The translations under genes and the position numbers were made by a program. DNA of 64,000 bases from DASRIA01 sp963768885 (GTDB taxonomy: Bacteria; Actinomycetota; Thermoleophilia; Solirubrobacterales; JBBDJG01): contig CAVYJN010000006.1 of assembly GCA_963768885.1 (NCBI GenBank), positions 372,001-436,000 on the forward strand, given 5' to 3'. Under the pieces are notes generated by a model. That model saw only the letters and a program-made list of their open reading frames with translations, ran no database searches and was not told the DNA's origin. Positions 62,918 to 64,000 of this stretch are shown here, piece after piece. The stretch's first letter is position 1, and every line of letters begins with the position of its first letter.

Positions 62918-64000
62918 TCAGGGAACCCGGTGGACCTCGAGCAGGTTCGTCCCCAGCCCCTGGCCGGCGAGGCCCGCGGTGATGCCGATCAGGTCTCCCG
63001 ACCTCGCGAGGCCCAGGTCACGCGCCCGCACGGCGCATCCCTCGAGCAGCTCGTCCAGGATCGCCGGCTCGTCGTAGTGCGCCGAGGTCACGCCGAACAG
63101 CAGCTGGAGGCGGCGCACCGTGCCCGGGCGCTCCGAGAGGGCGAGCACCGGCATCCGCGGATGGTGGGCGGAGACCAGCCGCGCGGTGCGCCCGCTGCGC
63201 GTCGGGACGACGAGCGCGGCGAGGTCGAGCTGGTAGGCGGCGACGACCGCGCTGTAGGAGAGCGTGTCGGCGACGTCGTGCTCGGTGTGGCGTGTGCGGC
63301 GCGCGAGCCACTCGTCATACGGAAGGTCACGCTCGGTCACCTCGGCGATCCGCGACATCATGCGCACCGCGTCGACCGGATGCTCGCCGATCGCCGTCTC
63401 CTCCGACAGCATCAGGGCATCGGTCCCGTCGTAGACCGCGTTGGCCACATCGGTCGCCTCCGCGCGGGTGGGGCGCGTCGAGCGGACCATCGACGCGAGC
63501 ATCTGCGTCGCCGTGATGCACGGCTTCGAGTACTTGCCCGCCAGCCTCAGCAGGCGCTTCTGGATCTGCGGGATCTCCTCGATCGGCAGCTCGATGCCGA
63601 GGTCGCCGCGGGCGACCATGATCCCGCCGGAGGCCGCCTGCACGATCTCCTCCGCGTTCTCCGCCGCCTCGCGCTTCTCGATCTTCGCGATCACGGGGAT
63701 GTCCGCGGCGCGTTCCGCGAGCCGGGTGTGGACGGGATCCAGATCGCTCGCGTGGCGCACGAACGAGACGGCCAGCAGGTCCACGCCGTGTTCGCAGGCG
63801 AAGTTGACCCAATCGAGGTCGGCTTCGCCGACCGCCGACGGAAGCGCCTCGACGCCCGGCAGGTTCATGCCCTGATGCGAGGCCACCGAACCTCCGGTCT
63901 CGACCTTGGTGAGCACCTCGCTCTCGCCGGTGTCCTGCACGCGCAGGCGGATCGAGCCGTCGGCCAGGTAGATCACGTCGTTGCGCTGCACCGCCTCGGG
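62918..64000 (-). CDS. pyk: Pyruvate kinase, C-terminal part (N-terminus outside window)
   Basis: The frame enters at 64000 and ends at 62918, giving about 360 residues. It begins inside the B domain (VQRNDVIYLADGSIRLRV) and continues with the TIM-barrel motifs DLLAVSFVRHASDLD, VIAKIEKREAAEN, GIMVARGDLGIELP, KPCITATQMLASM, PTRAEATDVANAVYDGTDALMLSEETAIGEHP and the C-terminal allosteric domain. Makes pyruvate and ATP from PEP. About 110 N-terminal residues lie beyond the window. Opposes the PEP synthase found at 2881-5211. Confidence 0.92.
   Translation of the reverse strand, partial: PEAVQRNDVIYLADGSIRLRVQDTGESEVLTKVETGGSVASHQGMNLPGVEALPSAVGEADLDWVNFACEHGVDLLAVSFVRHASDLDPVHTRLAERAADIPVIAKIEKREAAENAEEIVQAASGGIMVARGDLGIELPIEEIPQIQKRLLRLAGKYSKPCITATQMLASMVRSTRPTRAEATDVANAVYDGTDALMLSEETAIGEHPVDAVRMMSRIAEVTERDLPYDEWLARRTRHTEHDVADTLSYSAVVAAYQLDLAALVVPTRSGRTARLVSAHHPRMPVLALSERPGTVRRLQLLFGVTSAHYDEPAILDELLEGCAVRARDLGLARSGDLIGITAGLAGQGLGTNLLEVHRVP

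Overview
The window is very GC-rich, densely coded DNA from a high-GC Gram-positive bacterium. The gene content (two WS/DGAT wax-ester/triacylglycerol synthases, a DosS/DosR-like two-component pair, long-form hibernation factor, many tandem universal stress proteins, GTG/TTG starts, frequent ATGA/TGATG overlaps) points to an actinobacterium. A deep-branching soil lineage such as Thermoleophilia/Solirubrobacterales is my inference and is not proven by any single gene here. No rRNA, tRNA, CRISPR array, insertion sequence or phage gene was found.

The dominant theme is a dormancy/hypoxia island. Protein family after protein family matches the Mycobacterium tuberculosis DosR regulon as I know it: WS/DGAT (Tgs1), nicotinate phosphoribosyltransferase (PncB2), UspA proteins, DUF1918 (Rv0569), hibernation factor (Rv0079/RafH), phosphoribosyltransferase-hydrolase fusion (Rv0571c), RtcB and archease (Rv2631/Rv2630), P-type cation ATPase (CtpF), CBS site-2 protease (Rv2625c), CBS proteins (Hrp1), APH-like/P-loop kinase fusion (Rv2004c) and the sensor/regulator pair itself. 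In Mycobacterium these are scattered; here they lie within 64 kb.

Layout. 1-8.5 kb (minus strand): partial WS/DGAT, UspA, frameshifted nicotinate phosphoribosyltransferase and PEP synthase, GNAT/ADP-forming acyl-CoA synthetase, two small proteins. 8.6-12.8 kb: a sulfide-type module (SQR-like oxidoreductase divergent from ArsR, DUF2892 and MMPL genes). 12.8-16.8 kb: a deleted MgtE relic, flavin-reductase-like, M20 peptidase, P-loop protein and lipoprotein. 16.8-26 kb: AdhE divergent from WS/DGAT, FCSD-like oxidoreductase, a PEP-utilising enzyme and a class III aminotransferase. 26-29.4 kb: an Nramp-like transporter with a PRC/MgtE_N/CBS partner, DUF1918 and a small monooxygenase-fold protein. 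29.5-39 kb: membrane protein, UspA, P-type ATPase, hibernation factor, hemerythrin, the Rv0571c-like fusion and a broken FAD monooxygenase. 39-48.4 kb: dodecin-archease-RtcB operon, a heavily frameshifted CtpF-like ATPase, then site-2 protease, ZIP, HAD and UspA genes. 48.4-52.6 kb: ABC/FtsX exporter, zinc ribbon, UspA. 52.6-59.6 kb: Rv2004c-like protein, DosR-like regulator, CBS proteins, DosS-like kinase and a second FCSD-like oxidoreductase. 59.6-64 kb: second ABC/FtsX exporter and a partial pyruvate kinase.

Reading the intergenic DNA by eye gave a recurring promoter layout: an AT-rich box of the type TA(A/C)GTA(G/C)TT or TGCGTAGTT, then GATG(G/C) beginning 38-40 nt after the box start, often a 17-nt spacer to a -10-like hexamer, and in the clearest cases a start codon only 8-9 nt further (leaderless). 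It precedes at least seven genes here and is a candidate operator/promoter for the island.

Functionally the island looks like a kit for surviving loss of respiration. It could sense O2/NO/CO (DosS-like), store lipid (WS/DGAT), ferment or recycle acyl-CoA (AdhE, ADP-forming synthetase, PEP synthase, pyruvate kinase), hibernate ribosomes (HPF), repair RNA (RtcB), bind ATP (UspA) and manage divalent cations (Nramp, ZIP, ATPases). Several genes carry frameshifts of one dominant phase, which could be sequencing error or real decay.
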